DNA of 64,000 bases from Microbulbifer sp. TB1203 (lineage in GTDB: Bacteria; Pseudomonadota; Gammaproteobacteria; Pseudomonadales; Cellvibrionaceae), in assembly GCF_030997045.1 (NCBI RefSeq), contig NZ_CP116899.1, forward strand, positions 124,001-188,000, in the 5' to 3' direction. Every line of letters starts with the position of its first letter. The stretch's first letter is position 1. Positions 41,773-50,991 of the stretch are shown piece after piece. The notes below the pieces were generated by a model. That model was not told the origin of the DNA. It worked only from the letters and a program-made list of their open reading frames with translations, and ran no database searches. The position numbers and the translations under genes are program-made.

Positions 41773-42735
41773 TCAGGAATCCGCATTCAACGTGCGGATG
41801 GCGACGCCTGCCGCCGTCGTACGATTCTCCACGCCCAGCTTGGAAAAGATCCCTTCCAGGTGTTTGTTCACAGTGCGCGGGCTGACTGCGAGAATTTCGC
41901 CGATTTCCCGGTTCGTTTTGCCGTTGGCAATCCAGAACAGTACCTCTGATTCGCGCTTGGTCAGCGACAGCCTTTCCCGCAGCAGCTCCTCGCCCGCCGG
42001 TCGGCCGCCATCCTGCAACCTGAGCAGGCAGGTGCCATCCCGCCGGTGTTCAATAAACCGGACTTCCAGTGGTTTTTGCAGATGCGGGAGTTTCAAGGAC
42101 TGGCTGGCCGCAGGTTGGCGTGAAAGCCACTGCTGTAACGCTTCTACCAGCTGCCGTTGCCGCTCGCCTTCGGTGGCGCCGGCACTGCTCAGCAGTGCGT
42201 AGGTCTGCGGCGTGGCCCACTGCATCCTGCCCTCCAGGTCGACGGTAAACAGGAACTGGCCGGTGGAGTCCAGGGCCTGGTGGGCGCTGCTGGTCAGGCG
42301 CGCGTTGGTCAGGTGAACGCGCATGCGCGCCAGCAGTTCGTCGGGCTGGATGGGTTTGGTCAGGTAGTCGACACTGCCGCATTCCAGCCCCTTGACGATA
42401 TTGTCGGAATCGGTGAGTCCGGTCATAAAAATAACCGGGATCGCCGCCAGCTCCGGGTCGCTTTTCAACAGGCGGCAGGTTTCAAAACCGTCCAGCCCCG
42501 GCATCACCGCATCCAGCAGGATCATGTCCGGGCGCAGGCGCCGGGCGATATTCAGTGCCTGGTTGCCATCCAGCGCGACCAGTACGTTGACGCCGGCCTG
42601 TTCCAGGGTGTCGTTGATCAGGCTCAGGGTGTCCGGAGAGTCGTCCACGACCAGGACGATATCGCTACAGTTGGCGGAAGGGCCATGTGCGGATGGTCGG
42701 ACGGCATCAGTGGCGTTGTCGTGACTCATTAACAC
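41773..42735 (-). CDS. LuxR/NarL-type response regulator
   Basis: The receiver domain is complete: VVDDSPD acidic pocket, phospho-acceptor Asp in MILLDAVMPG, and the conserved Thr and Lys in FMTGLTD and YLTKPI. A middle region (FLFTVDLEGRMQWATPQTYA) resembles a short PAS-like segment. The C-terminal LuxR helix-turn-helix is LSLTKRESEVLFWIANGKTNREI and following. Its start overlaps the end of the hybrid kinase gene by 7 bp, so the two are an operon and a cognate pair. It probably controls the adjacent urea transport genes. Confidence 0.93.
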   Translation of the reverse strand: MLMSHDNATDAVRPSAHGPSANCSDIVLVVDDSPDTLSLINDTLEQAGVNVLVALDGNQALNIARRLRPDMILLDAVMPGLDGFETCRLLKSDPELAAIPVIFMTGLTDSDNIVKGLECGSVDYLTKPIQPDELLARMRVHLTNARLTSSAHQALDSTGQFLFTVDLEGRMQWATPQTYALLSSAGATEGERQRQLVEALQQWLSRQPAASQSLKLPHLQKPLEVRFIEHRRDGTCLLRLQDGGRPAGEELLRERLSLTKRESEVLFWIANGKTNREIGEILAVSPRTVNKHLEGIFSKLGVENRTTAAGVAIRTLNADS

Positions 42736-45700
42736 TCCCTCTCTTCCAGTGCTTCACTCAGTTGTTCAAAACGCATGGTATCGGCCAACTGGCGGAACTG
42801 GTCGATACGCCCCGGGTCGGTAATTTTACCCGCGGCGATCTTGTCCAGCGTGGTGTGTACGCCGTTGCGGTAACCGATGCGGGCGTAGGCGAGCAATTCG
42901 GTCAGCAACGGATGGTCTGCTAGCGGTTCCTGCACTTCCCGCTTGCCGGGGCGCGCCCGCTGCGGCTGCTTGTCCGCGGCATACTCCCACTGCAGCGCCA
43001 GCAAGCGGCCGATGGTGTCGAGCAGCTTGCGGTTGTTGAGCGGCTTGACCAGATAGGCATCGTGATGGGCGGCGTCCGCGCCCGGCCCCCCGGGTTTGAG
43101 ATGCCGTTCCTGCGCGTCGGCGGACAGCATGATGATCGGTGCGCGGATATCCTGGTCGCGCAGATTTTCCGCCAGTTGCAGGCCATCCATACCGGGCATG
43201 CTGACATCGAGCAGGAACAGATCCGGCTTGTGTTGTCTTACCAGGGCCAGGCAGTCCTCAGCGCTCTGGGCTTCCAGCAGGGAAAAACCGAGCGGGGCCA
43301 GCAGGTCGGCAATCAGGCCGCGGTGGATGGGCTCGTCGTCCACCACCATCACGGTGCGCCGCGGGCCGACGTAGCCACCGATTTGTTGCGCGGGTATCGC
43401 CTGGTGGTGCGCGGAGTCCACCCACGAGAGCAGCAGCGAAACGGTAAAGTTGCTGCCCTTGCCCAGTTCGCTTTCCACCCGCAACTCCCCGCCCATGATT
43501 TCCGTCAACAGGTACGAGATGGTCAGGCCGAGGCCGGTGCCGGTAGCCACCGGGGCAACGCCGTTGCGGACCCGCTCGAAGGGTTTGAGGATGCGCGCAA
43601 TATCGTTGCGGTGAATACCGATGCCGGTGTCGACGATGGAAAATTCCGCCACCTGATTGCGGTAGCGGATATGAAAATCCACCTGTCCCTCGCGGGTGTA
43701 CTTGATGGCGTTGGAGAGCAGGTTGATGAGTATCTGCCGCAACCGTTTCTCGTCCGCGATGACGGTGGATGGCAGCGGGTTGTGGATATGACAGTAGAGG
43801 CGGATACCCTTGGCCTCCGCCTGTGGGAGGAACATGTCCACCATCTGTTCGATCAGCTCCGGCAGGCGCACCTGGTTGCGGTAGATGTCGAGACGGCCGG
43901 TCTCGATCTTGGAAATATCCAGCAACCCCTCGATCAGGTCGGTGAGATATTCGCTGCTGCGCCTGATGATGCGCAGCGCATTGCGGTGTCGCTCGGGTAT
44001 ATCCTGTTGCTGGTCGAGCAGCTGTGCGTAGCCGAGGATCGACTGCAGCGGCGTGCGCAGCTCGTGGCTGATGCCGGACAGGTAGCGGCTCTTGGCGCTG
44101 TTGGCACTTTCGGCCTGTTCCTTGGCCAGCTGCAGCGCGCGGTCGGTTTCCTTGTGCGCCTCTATCTCGTTCAGCAGCAGGCGCGTCTGGCGGTTGGATT
44201 CCAGCTGGGCCACCACGCGGCTGTCATGGGTAAGCAGGAATAGCCAGGACAGCACCCCGGCCACCAGCAGCAACACCACGAACAGGGTCCACAGGGTGTC
44301 CTGCAGCAGTTTGGCCTCGGCGGCGGTGGCCGGCTGCATCTGGCTGTAGACCAGGGCAAAAAAACCGGCGATGCACAGGCTGACGCCCATCAGCAGCAGG
44401 GCGAAGCGCCCCAGCCGCGAGTCGATGCCGTTGACGATCGGCTCCGGCAACAGCATTTTCAGCAATGCGACAAGCTGTCGTGAAAAACGCGCGTCCGGCT
44501 TGCAGCTGTCCAGGCAGCGGGAATCCAGCGAGCAGCACAGGGAGCAGATGGGGCCCCGGTAGGCGGGGCAGTGGCTCATATCTGGGGACTCGAACTGGTT
44601 TTCGCAGATGCAGCAGGTGAGCGGCGACTGGTTTGCCTGCGGCGTTTCTACCGCGGGAATGACTGCTACCTCACCGGGCGCCAGGGGAAAGTCGGTGTGG
44701 CGGGCGAGATAAAAGCGGCCGCGGGTGGCGATGCCCAGCAATGGCACCATGACGAAGCAGATCGCCAGGCTGATAAAACTGGCGAAGTTCTTCGCTCCGT
44801 CACCGAGGTAGCCGAGGTAGCAGACAATGCCGATGGCGGAGGCGAACAGCATGGAGCCGACTCCCACCGGGTTGAAGTCGTACAGGTGCGAGCGCTTGAA
44901 CTCCACATAGGAAGGGCTGATGCCCAGCGGCTTGTTGATCATCAGGTCGGCGGACAGGCAGCCGAGCCAGCTGATGGCAACGAGCGAGAAAATTCCCAAA
45001 ACGCCTTCCAGTGCGCGGTAAATACCGAGCTCCATCAGGATCAGCGCGATGCTCACGTTGAACACCAGCCAGACGACGCGGCCGGGATGGCTGCGGGTCA
45101 GCCGCGAGAAAAAATTCGACCAGGCAATGGACCCGGCGTAGGCGTTGGTCACGTTGATCTTCATTTGCGAGATGATCACCATCACGCCGGCCAGCATCAG
45201 TGACATGGTGGGGGACTGGGTCACGTAGTTGAAGACCATCTGATACATGTATACCGGGTCGGTTGCCTGGCTTGCGGAGGCACCGCCGGTGAAGGCGAGG
45301 TAGGCGAGGAAGGAACCGAGCAACATTTTGATCAGCCCGATCAGTATCCAGCCGGGACCGGCCAGGGTGAGCCAGAACCACCATCGGTAGCGATTCTCGC
45401 GGGTTTTTTCCGGCATGAAGCGCAGGTAGTCCACCTGCTCGCCGATCTGCGCCACCATGGCGAAGAAGACAGACGCGGCGGCGCCGAACAGCATCCAGTC
45501 GAAACTGTGACTGCCGGGCGTCTGTTGTGGCGCGAACTGAGTCCAGTCTTCCACGCGGGAGAGTTCGAACCAGGCCGCCGTGAAAAGCGCGAGGCATTGC
45601 AGCAGCAGCCACAGGGGTTGGGTGCCGATCTGGAACTTACTGACCGCGTGAATGCCGTGGGTCACGATGGGGATCACCGCGAGCGCGCACAGGATGTAGC

Positions 45701-46211
45701 CGATGAATGGAGGAATACCGAACAGGGCGTGCAGCGCGGAGGTGAGGATGGCGGCTTCGATGGCGAAAAAGATAAAGGTGAAGGAGGCGTAGATCAGCGA
45801 AGTGATGGTGGAGCCCAGGTAGCCGAAACCGGCGCCGCGGGTGAGCAGGTCGATATCCAGCCCGTGTTTGGCGGCGTAGTAGCTGATCGGGAATCCGGTT
45901 ATGAAGATCACCGCCGCCACAGCGAGCATCGCGGCCACGGTGTTGGTAAAGCCGTAATTCAGGGTTACCGATGCGGCTATGGCCTCCAGTGCCAGGAACG
46001 CCGTGGCGCCCAGTGCCGTTTTGGCGACCTGTTCGATGGACCAACGGCGCCCGCGCACCGCGGTAAAACGCAGCGCGAAATCTTCGAGCGTCTCGTCTCC
46101 CACCCACTTGTTGTAATGCCGCCGGACGCGGAATACCTGCTGTGCGGGTCGCATGGCCTGCCTGTTGTCGTTATCGTTGTTGCCCGTGAACATTTCAACC
46201 ACCGGGGTCAC
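42729..46211 (-). CDS. Hybrid sensor histidine kinase with NCS1 permease-like sensor
   Basis: Residues about 20-500 form a 12-helix NCS1 (cytosine/purine/allantoin) permease-like domain (WSIEQVAKTALGATAFLALE, MKINVTNAYAGSIAWSNFF). A cysteine-rich patch follows near 530-575 (CCICENQFESPDMSHC, CSLCCSLDSRCLDSC), probably zinc binding. Two more helices precede the kinase: H near 715 in SGISHELRTPLQS, then HATPase boxes (NLLSNAIKY, VDTGIGI, GTGLGLTIS), and a receiver with D near 1000 (LLDVSMPGMDG). The 1160-aa protein likely senses extracellular urea or a related compound via the permease domain. It lies next to urt genes and its regulator. Confidence 0.93.
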   Translation of the reverse strand: MTPVVEMFTGNNDNDNRQAMRPAQQVFRVRRHYNKWVGDETLEDFALRFTAVRGRRWSIEQVAKTALGATAFLALEAIAASVTLNYGFTNTVAAMLAVAAVIFITGFPISYYAAKHGLDIDLLTRGAGFGYLGSTITSLIYASFTFIFFAIEAAILTSALHALFGIPPFIGYILCALAVIPIVTHGIHAVSKFQIGTQPLWLLLQCLALFTAAWFELSRVEDWTQFAPQQTPGSHSFDWMLFGAAASVFFAMVAQIGEQVDYLRFMPEKTRENRYRWWFWLTLAGPGWILIGLIKMLLGSFLAYLAFTGGASASQATDPVYMYQMVFNYVTQSPTMSLMLAGVMVIISQMKINVTNAYAGSIAWSNFFSRLTRSHPGRVVWLVFNVSIALILMELGIYRALEGVLGIFSLVAISWLGCLSADLMINKPLGISPSYVEFKRSHLYDFNPVGVGSMLFASAIGIVCYLGYLGDGAKNFASFISLAICFVMVPLLGIATRGRFYLARHTDFPLAPGEVAVIPAVETPQANQSPLTCCICENQFESPDMSHCPAYRGPICSLCCSLDSRCLDSCKPDARFSRQLVALLKMLLPEPIVNGIDSRLGRFALLLMGVSLCIAGFFALVYSQMQPATAAEAKLLQDTLWTLFVVLLLVAGVLSWLFLLTHDSRVVAQLESNRQTRLLLNEIEAHKETDRALQLAKEQAESANSAKSRYLSGISHELRTPLQSILGYAQLLDQQQDIPERHRNALRIIRRSSEYLTDLIEGLLDISKIETGRLDIYRNQVRLPELIEQMVDMFLPQAEAKGIRLYCHIHNPLPSTVIADEKRLRQILINLLSNAIKYTREGQVDFHIRYRNQVAEFSIVDTGIGIHRNDIARILKPFERVRNGVAPVATGTGLGLTISYLLTEIMGGELRVESELGKGSNFTVSLLLSWVDSAHHQAIPAQQIGGYVGPRRTVMVVDDEPIHRGLIADLLAPLGFSLLEAQSAEDCLALVRQHKPDLFLLDVSMPGMDGLQLAENLRDQDIRAPIIMLSADAQERHLKPGGPGADAAHHDAYLVKPLNNRKLLDTIGRLLALQWEYAADKQPQRARPGKREVQEPLADHPLLTELLAYARIGYRNGVHTTLDKIAAGKITDPGRIDQFRQLADTMRFEQLSEALEEREC

Positions 46212-46545
46212 TGCCTAATACCGCTACCTTGAGCGTTGTTTCAGCCGTAGGATGGGCAAAGGAGCGTAGCGACGTGCCCATCTTCCGCGGCCTTGATGGG
46301 CACGCTACGCTTTGCCCATCCTACAAATATGCCGATTTGCGGCTTAAGGTAGCGATATTAGGATCACTGCCTTTCAATCCGGAGGCCTGCAAATTCCCCC
46401 TTCCTTAGTATATGTCGTCGTGTTCCTGAAAAAACCGTCAAATGACGTAGATGCGTAGGTCAATCTGCGTATGGAGCCCCTGTAGTCCCCGACGAATAAT
46501 CGGTACCAGCAAAAAACAACCGATCGATAATCAAGGGGGGCAAGT
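46212..46545. other. Promoter region between the kinase and porin genes, with inverted element G1
   Basis: The divergent gap holds element G1 (46241-46327): GTAGGATGGGCAAAGGAGCG and its complement as long arms. After it comes an AT-richer stretch with an AATCGGT/ACCGAT dyad near 46499-46524, and AAGGGGGGC just before the porin ATG. The dyad is a candidate site for the response regulator. Confidence 0.55.
46216..46355. repeat. Inverted element G, copy 1
   Basis: This hairpin element of GTAGGATGGGCAAAGCGTAG type, with the side sequence GGCTTAAGGTAGCG, is repeated almost identically in opposite orientation at 54088-54202. Confidence 0.85.
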
Positions 46546-47694
46546 ATGGAACAGTTGATCAACAGGCCGCACGCGCGGCAAGGCGGGGCCTTGTGGCGCA
46601 GCACCGGCATACTGGCGGCGCTGGGGCTGGCAGCGGCACCGCTGCCGGCACTGGCGGGCAAGAAGGTGGAAATGGAAGGCGGGCAGTGGTTCAGCATCGG
46701 CGCCGGCTTCCGTTCGCAGTTTGAATCCGTCGACGGCGACAGTGACTTTTCCCTGCCGGATATCCGCGTCTATACCGCCGGCCAGTTGCACGAGAATGTG
46801 AAGTTTACCTTCAACCTGCAGCAGCGGGACGGCGACAGCGTCGATGTGCTCGATGCTATTGCGCAGTTTGAGTTCTCGCCCCAATTCAATATCTGGGCCG
46901 GCCGCATGCTCACACCCGCGGACCGTATCGAGATGAGCGGGCCCTATTACGCGTTGAGCTGGAACCAGTACCGCCAGCCCCTCTATCCGTCTGACCAGGG
47001 TGGCCAGGCGGGTCTTATCGGCCGCGATGAAGGGGTTACCTTCTGGGGCACGGCCGGCAAGTTCCAGTATGCGGCCGGTGCCTTCTACGGCCTGGAAGAT
47101 TACAGCAACACTGACGACAAACGCCTGTACGCCGCGCGCTTTGCGTATAACTTCCTGAACATGGAAGCCAATCCCGGCTACTACACCAGCTCCACCTACT
47201 ACGGTGACCTCGGCAACATCTTCACCCTGGCCCTGTCGCTGCAGAGCCAGGCCGACGGCACCGGCAGCGCGGAAAGCGCCGGTGACTTCTCGGGTTACAC
47301 CCTCGACCTGCTTTCCGAAACCGTGCTCGGCGGCGGTGGCGTAGTGACGGTGGAAGCGGAATACAAGAGCTTTGACACCGACTATACGCTGGCCTCTCCG
47401 CCCTCCGCAGGCGACTGCTTCTGCCTGTTTGACGGCGATTCCGCCTTTGTCACCGCCGCTTACCTGTTCTCCAACAGCACCGGCCCGGGCAAATTCCAGC
47501 CCTATCTGCGTCTGGTGGAAAACGATCCCTCCGATGCCGACAGCAGCAGCTCTGCCGAATTGGGACTCAACTACGTGGTTAACGGCCACAACACACGCTT
47601 CAACCTCAGCTTTGTCAGTGGCGATGCCAACGCCAGCGGCTACGCCGGCGACGATGTGGACATTATCAACCTCGGTATGCAGGTGCAGCTGTAA
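46546..47694 (+). CDS. Outer-membrane porin associated with urea transport
   Basis: An N-terminal leader ends near AAPLPALAG. The mature part is a beta-barrel: alternating strands such as WFSIGAGFRSQFESV, VKFTFNLQQRDG and FSGYTLDLLSETV, ending in VDIINLGMQVQL. Two cysteines in DCFCLFDG may form a loop disulphide. Family resemblance is to phosphate-selective or general porins of the O/P type. It lies 28 bp upstream of urtA on the same strand, so I infer it admits urea (or similar small solutes) across the outer membrane. The start is supported by AAGGGGGG. Confidence 0.82.
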   Translation: MEQLINRPHARQGGALWRSTGILAALGLAAAPLPALAGKKVEMEGGQWFSIGAGFRSQFESVDGDSDFSLPDIRVYTAGQLHENVKFTFNLQQRDGDSVDVLDAIAQFEFSPQFNIWAGRMLTPADRIEMSGPYYALSWNQYRQPLYPSDQGGQAGLIGRDEGVTFWGTAGKFQYAAGAFYGLEDYSNTDDKRLYAARFAYNFLNMEANPGYYTSSTYYGDLGNIFTLALSLQSQADGTGSAESAGDFSGYTLDLLSETVLGGGGVVTVEAEYKSFDTDYTLASPPSAGDCFCLFDGDSAFVTAAYLFSNSTGPGKFQPYLRLVENDPSDADSSSSAELGLNYVVNGHNTRFNLSFVSGDANASGYAGDDVDIINLGMQVQL

Positions 47695-47722
47695 GGACCT
47701 GTCAAAAAAGGAGATCAATCTT

Positions 47723-49009
47723 ATGAACGTAAAAAAATTCGTCACCGGACTGGCACTGGCCGCCGGGACCAGCGTATTGAGCGCGGCGGTTATGGCTGCC
47801 GACACCATCAAAGTCGGTGTGCTGCACTCCCTGTCCGGCACCATGGCCATCAGTGAAACCACCCTCAAGGACACGGTCCTGATGATGGTGGACGAGCAGA
47901 ACAGGAAGGGCGGCCTGCTGGGGAAAAAACTCGAGGCGGTGGTCGTGGACCCGGCCTCCGACTGGCCGCTGTTTGCGGAGAAGACCCGCGAGCTGCTCAC
48001 CAAGGAGAAGGTCGACGTTATCTTCGGCTGCTGGACCTCTGTGTCGCGCAAGTCCGTGCTGCCGGTGATTGAAGAGCTGAACGGCCTGATGTTCTACCCG
48101 GTGCAGTACGAGGGGGAAGAGTCCTCCAAGAACGTCTTTTACACCGGAGCGTCGCCGAATCAGCAGGCCATTCCGGCGGTGGATTACCTGATGAACGACC
48201 TGGAAGTGGAGCGCTGGGTACTGGCGGGCACCGACTACGTCTACCCGCGCACCACCAACAAGATCCTCGAAGCCTATCTCGAGGCCAAGGGGGTCGACAA
48301 AAAAGACATCATGGTCAACTACACCCCCTTCGGTCATTCCGACTGGCAGAGCATCGTCGCCGACATCAAGAAGTTCGGCGGCGCGGGCAAGAAGACCGCG
48401 GTGGTGTCCACCATCAACGGTGATGCCAATGTGCCTTTCTACAAAGAGCTGGCCAACCAGGGCATCAGCGCGGAAGACATTCCGGTGGTTGCCTTCTCTG
48501 TGGGCGAGGAAGAACTCTCCGGCATCGATACCCGTCCGCTGGTCGGTCACCTGGCGGCCTGGAACTATTTCCAGGGCGTGGACAGCGAAGCCAATGAGAA
48601 CTTCATCCAGCAGTGGAAGAAATTTACCGGCGATGAAAAGCGGGTAACCAACGATCCCATGGAAGCCACCTATATCGGTTTCAACATGTGGGCCAAGGCG
48701 GTGGAAAAGGCGGAGACCACCGATGTGGACGCGGTGGAGCAGGCGATGATCGGTATCGAGTTCCCGAACCTTTCCGGCGGCGTCGCCAGGATGAACAAAA
48801 ACCACCACTTGTCCAAGCCGGTCTTTATCGGCGAGATCCAGGACGACGGCCAGTTTGAAGTGGTCTGGGAAACCGACGGCCTGGTGGCCGGCGATGCCTG
48901 GTCCGACTTCCTGCCGGGCTCCAAAGACCTGATCGCCGACTGGACCGCGCCCATAAAATGCGGCAACTACAACACCAAGGCCAAGGCCTGCGGAGGCCAA
49001 GGGCAGTAA
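47723..49009 (+). CDS. urtA: Urea ABC transporter substrate-binding protein
   Basis: UrtA is the periplasmic urea receptor. The signal peptide is MNVKKFVTGLALAAGTSVLS and the mature start TIKVGVLHSLSGTMAISETT is the family signature. Further blocks are FGCWTSVSRKSVLPVIEELN, LMFYPVQYEGEESSKNVFYT and GTDYVYPRTTN. The ATG at 47723 follows AAAGGAG. An open frame upstream in phase has no matching sequence, so it is excluded. Length 428 aa is normal. It is the first transporter gene. Confidence 0.96.
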   Translation: MNVKKFVTGLALAAGTSVLSAAVMAADTIKVGVLHSLSGTMAISETTLKDTVLMMVDEQNRKGGLLGKKLEAVVVDPASDWPLFAEKTRELLTKEKVDVIFGCWTSVSRKSVLPVIEELNGLMFYPVQYEGEESSKNVFYTGASPNQQAIPAVDYLMNDLEVERWVLAGTDYVYPRTTNKILEAYLEAKGVDKKDIMVNYTPFGHSDWQSIVADIKKFGGAGKKTAVVSTINGDANVPFYKELANQGISAEDIPVVAFSVGEEELSGIDTRPLVGHLAAWNYFQGVDSEANENFIQQWKKFTGDEKRVTNDPMEATYIGFNMWAKAVEKAETTDVDAVEQAMIGIEFPNLSGGVARMNKNHHLSKPVFIGEIQDDGQFEVVWETDGLVAGDAWSDFLPGSKDLIADWTAPIKCGNYNTKAKACGGQGQ

Positions 49010-49323
49010 TCCATCTGCGGTTTGCCAAAATATAAATAATTCAAGGGCATTTCTAAAAATTCTTTTCTCGTCACCCCCGCGAACGCGGGGGTCCAGTAGC
49101 CACGGGGTTTCTGGATTCCCGCGTGAGCTTCGCTGCTCTGACGAGTCGCGGGAATGACGATTTTTAGAGATGCCCTCAAGTTTCGGTTCGTAGGGTGCGC
49201 CGCGCGCACCGGCCCCAGGCTGGTGCAGGTATCAGGCTTTTTGGTGCGCACGGCGCACCCTACGAGTCCCGGGTCCTGGAGGCAAGTAGTTACCTCTCGG
49301 TAAGTTCACATGGGGTTGAACAA
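49010..49323. other. Repeat-rich gap between urtA and urtB
   Basis: The gap contains two chromosomal palindrome types: TCACCCCCGCGAACGCGGGG with a GCGGGAATGACGA partner (about 49068-49165), and GTAGGGTGCGCCGCGCGCAC with its complement (about 49188-49264). No gene is present. They could reduce readthrough so that UrtA is made in excess. Confidence 0.65.
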
Positions 49324-50991
49324 GTGAAGCATTTGCTATTGACCGGTTGCCTGCTGTTGGCGCTGGTGACGACACTGCCGGCCGCGAGCGCCGGCAGTGC
49401 CGTTTCGGAGCAGGCAGCGCCGTCCGCCACGCCGGCGTCCGAGGAACCCGGCGGTGATCGCCAGGTACTACTGACGCGGCTCACCCAGGCCAGCCTGCGC
49501 GAGAGCGCAGAGGTGCTGGACCAGCTCGAGCGTTCCGGTGGCCGCGAGATGCGCGGGCTCTTTGCCACCATGCTCGCGGGAGACCTTTACTACCACCGCG
49601 AGACCGGCCAGTTGATGGCGGTACAAAAGAACCCGGCCGGCGAGCAGGTCGGCAGCGATATCTTTACCGGGGAGGACCTGGGGGTACAGTCCCGTCGTTC
49701 GATCAAGAAAGTCCGTGTGAACAACCGCCTGCGCAGCCACCTGCGCGATGCCATTGCCCGCGTTGATCTGATGCACGGCACTGAGGCGCAAAAGGAGGGC
49801 GCAGTGCTGGCAATCCTGGATGACCTGAGCCCGCAGAATATGCGCCTGCTGGAGGTCGCCGCCGACGCCGGCCAGAGCGACAGGGTGAGCGAACTGATTG
49901 AACTGGCGCAGGCGATGGTGGAGCTGCGCGATTCCAGCGTAACGGACGCGCGGCTGTCGGCTATCACCGTGATGAGCGGGCGTCTCGAAGCGCCGGTGCG
50001 CAACCAGCTGCAGCGCCTGCTCGACGACGAGCGCGAAAGCGACAGGAAAATCCGCGTGGCTGCTCAGCAAGCGCTGGAAGAAATTGAGAGCCGTATAGCG
50101 TTCTACGGTTTTATGGAACAGCTGTTTTTTGGTCTGAGCCTCGGTTCGGTGCTGCTGCTCGCGGCCATCGGTCTGGCCATCACCTTTGGAGTGATGGGCG
50201 TGATCAACATGGCCCACGGTGAAATGATCATGCTCGGCGCCTATACCACCTACGTGGTGCAACAGCTGATGCCCGGCGCCATCGAATACTCCCTGCTGGT
50301 GGCGGTACCGGCGGCGTTCCTGGTTTCGGGTGGTGTGGGGGTATTGATCGAGCGCGGTGTCATCCGTCACCTGCAGGGGCGCCCGCTGGAAACCCTGCTG
50401 GCCACTTTCGGTATCAGCCTGATCCTGCAACAGGCAGTGCGCACGATTTTCTCACCGCTCAATATGCCGGTGGTGACGCCCGGCTGGATGAGCGGCGCCT
50501 TCGCTATCAACCCGGTGTTCTCTGTCACCTTTAACCGCCTTTACATCCTGTTGTTTGCGCTCGCCGTATTTGCGCTGCTGCTGGCGACCCTGAAGAAAAC
50601 TTCCCTGGGCCTGAATGTGCGCGCGGTGTCACAGAACCGCGACATGGCAAAGGCCATGGGGGTGCGCACGGAATTGGTGGATGCCATGACCTTCGGCCTG
50701 GGCTCGGGTATCGCCGGTGTGGCCGGTGTGGCGCTGAGCCAGTTGACCAATGTGGGGCCGAATCTCGGGCAGTCCTACATCATCGATTCATTCATGGTGG
50801 TGGTGTTCGGTGGTGTCGGCAATCTGCTCGGTACCCTCGTCGGTGGCTTCTCCCTCGGTGTGACCAACAAGTTCCTCGAGCCCGCCACCGGCGCGGTGCT
50901 GGCGAACATCATCGTGCTGGTGTGCCTGATCCTGTTTATCCAGAAGCGGCCCAAGGGGCTGTTTCCTCAGCGCGGGAGGGCCGCCGAATGA
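49324..50991 (+). CDS. urtB: Urea ABC transporter permease UrtB
   Basis: The GTG start at 49324 opens a signal peptide (HLLLTGCLLLALVTTLPAAS). About 230 residues of helical periplasmic sequence follow (DDLSPQNMRLLEVAADAGQS), as in long UrtB proteins. The LIV-type permease begins near residue 265 (LFFGLSLGSVLLLAAIGLAI) and includes GVINMAHGEMIMLGAYTTYV and the EAA-like SQNRDMAKAMGV. It forms the membrane channel with UrtC. The stop overlaps the urtC ATG. Confidence 0.94.
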   Translation: MKHLLLTGCLLLALVTTLPAASAGSAVSEQAAPSATPASEEPGGDRQVLLTRLTQASLRESAEVLDQLERSGGREMRGLFATMLAGDLYYHRETGQLMAVQKNPAGEQVGSDIFTGEDLGVQSRRSIKKVRVNNRLRSHLRDAIARVDLMHGTEAQKEGAVLAILDDLSPQNMRLLEVAADAGQSDRVSELIELAQAMVELRDSSVTDARLSAITVMSGRLEAPVRNQLQRLLDDERESDRKIRVAAQQALEEIESRIAFYGFMEQLFFGLSLGSVLLLAAIGLAITFGVMGVINMAHGEMIMLGAYTTYVVQQLMPGAIEYSLLVAVPAAFLVSGGVGVLIERGVIRHLQGRPLETLLATFGISLILQQAVRTIFSPLNMPVVTPGWMSGAFAINPVFSVTFNRLYILLFALAVFALLLATLKKTSLGLNVRAVSQNRDMAKAMGVRTELVDAMTFGLGSGIAGVAGVALSQLTNVGPNLGQSYIIDSFMVVVFGGVGNLLGTLVGGFSLGVTNKFLEPATGAVLANIIVLVCLILFIQKRPKGLFPQRGRAAE

